Source: Marinosulfonomonas sp. (lineage in GTDB: Bacteria > Pseudomonadota > Alphaproteobacteria > Rhodobacterales > Rhodobacteraceae). From it: DNA of 5,142 bases. Positions 4,919-5,142 of the stretch are shown piece by piece. The stretch lies in NCBI GenBank assembly GCA_026989405.1, contig JALSJL010000082.1, positions 1 to 5,142 on the forward strand, read 5' to 3'. The notes beneath the pieces are model-generated. The model ran no database searches. It was not told the origin of the DNA and was given only the letters and a program-made list of their open reading frames with translations. The position numbers were made by a program, and so were the translations under genes. Position 1 is the stretch's first letter; each line of letters opens with the position of its first letter.

Positions 4919-5139
4919 GCGGAGGATTCCTCGGGCGCCTCGCCGAAGATGTCGGGGCGAAGTTCGTAGCGGGTAACGCGGCAGTTGGTGGCGCGTTCGA
5001 TCTGGATGGCGAATCTTGGCGGTAACGGTCTTTTCCCGCTCAATATTTGTGGCAAAAACTGAGGGCTCATGCCGATTGAACGGCAGAACTCTGATTTGCT
5101 TGGGAATAATTTAATGGCTTCCGAAATTGCCTCGCGCAT
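4915..5139 (-). CDS. YdaS/Cro-like helix-turn-helix repressor
   Basis: This 74-residue protein resembles YdaS-type (putative antitoxin/Cro-like) regulators found at the head of lambdoid early operons. An N-terminal helix (REAISEAIKLF) leads into the HTH at about residues 14-33 (SKSEFCRSIGMSPQFLPQIL). After SGKRPLPPRFAIQIERAT comes the family's typical ending RVTRYELRPDIF (54-65) and a short acidic tail. It would bind an operator in the early control region, which should lie to the right of the window. ATG 5139 is the likely start because it gives the usual spacing to the HTH. GTG 5142 sits on the edge, and an upstream extension cannot be excluded. Its stop overlaps the ATG of the cysteine-rich ORF. 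Members of the family are sometimes paired with YdaT; the next ORF does not look like YdaT. Confidence 0.8.
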   Translation of the reverse strand: MREAISEAIKLFPSKSEFCRSIGMSPQFLPQILSGKRPLPPRFAIQIERATNCRVTRYELRPDIFGEAPEESSA

Positions 5140-5142
5140 CAC

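Noticed and set aside
4971..4978. GGGTAACG as an extra iteron within the YdaS-like gene
   Set aside because: It lacks the leading TC of TCGGGTAA, lies within coding sequence and is isolated from the cluster.
4780..5025. Several short rightward open frames opposite the YdaS-like gene
   Set aside because: They are shadows of a recognisable HTH gene, with Arg/Gly/Ser-rich translations and no motifs.

Overview
The window reads as part of a tailed-phage genome, most likely a prophage in a Gram-negative (proteobacterial) host. The evidence is three recognisable phage families in an early-to-late order: a YdaS/Cro-like repressor, a CII-family (CP76-type) regulator and a lambda Nu1-like terminase small subunit, with a Toprim/DUF5906 primase-helicase between them. 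Base composition is fairly GC-rich, apart from sharply AT-rich spots in the gaps between genes. No ribosomal RNA, tRNA, CRISPR array or insertion sequence was seen. The host genus cannot be named from the sequence alone.

Almost everything is transcribed leftward (minus strand). Reading in that direction from the right edge: a 74-residue YdaS/Cro-like DNA-binding protein (4915-5139); a translationally coupled cysteine-rich ORF (start 4918) whose 3' part overlaps an opposite-strand gene; a rho-independent terminator (4277-4302); the CII-family regulator (3777-4214); a 172-base gap with two short palindromes (3605-3776); an 813-residue primase-helicase (1163-3604); a 335-base non-coding region (828-1162); the Nu1-like terminase small subunit (198-827); and the start of a small membrane protein that runs off the left edge (1-198). 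The only confident rightward gene is a 100-residue coiled-coil protein at 4453-4755, with its own ribosome-binding site and a TATACT -10 box.

The most striking object is the non-coding region between the primase-helicase and the terminase gene. It holds seven perfect copies of the 8-mer TTACCCGA: three in forward orientation on the left (893-963) and four inverted on the right (1050-1131), either side of a roughly 80% AT core (975-1020). This is what an iteron-type replication origin looks like. The P4-alpha-like replication protein encoded immediately upstream, with a possible winged-helix C-terminus, is the obvious candidate to bind it. A competing reading is a cos/pac packaging site recognised by the Nu1-like protein encoded on the other side.

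Putting the parts together (inference): the right-hand regulators would control leftward early transcription, with a terminator ahead of cII in a position like lambda tR1. CII and/or the YdaS-like protein may act at the palindromes before the primase gene. The primase-helicase would start replication at the iteron cluster, and late packaging genes begin directly after it.
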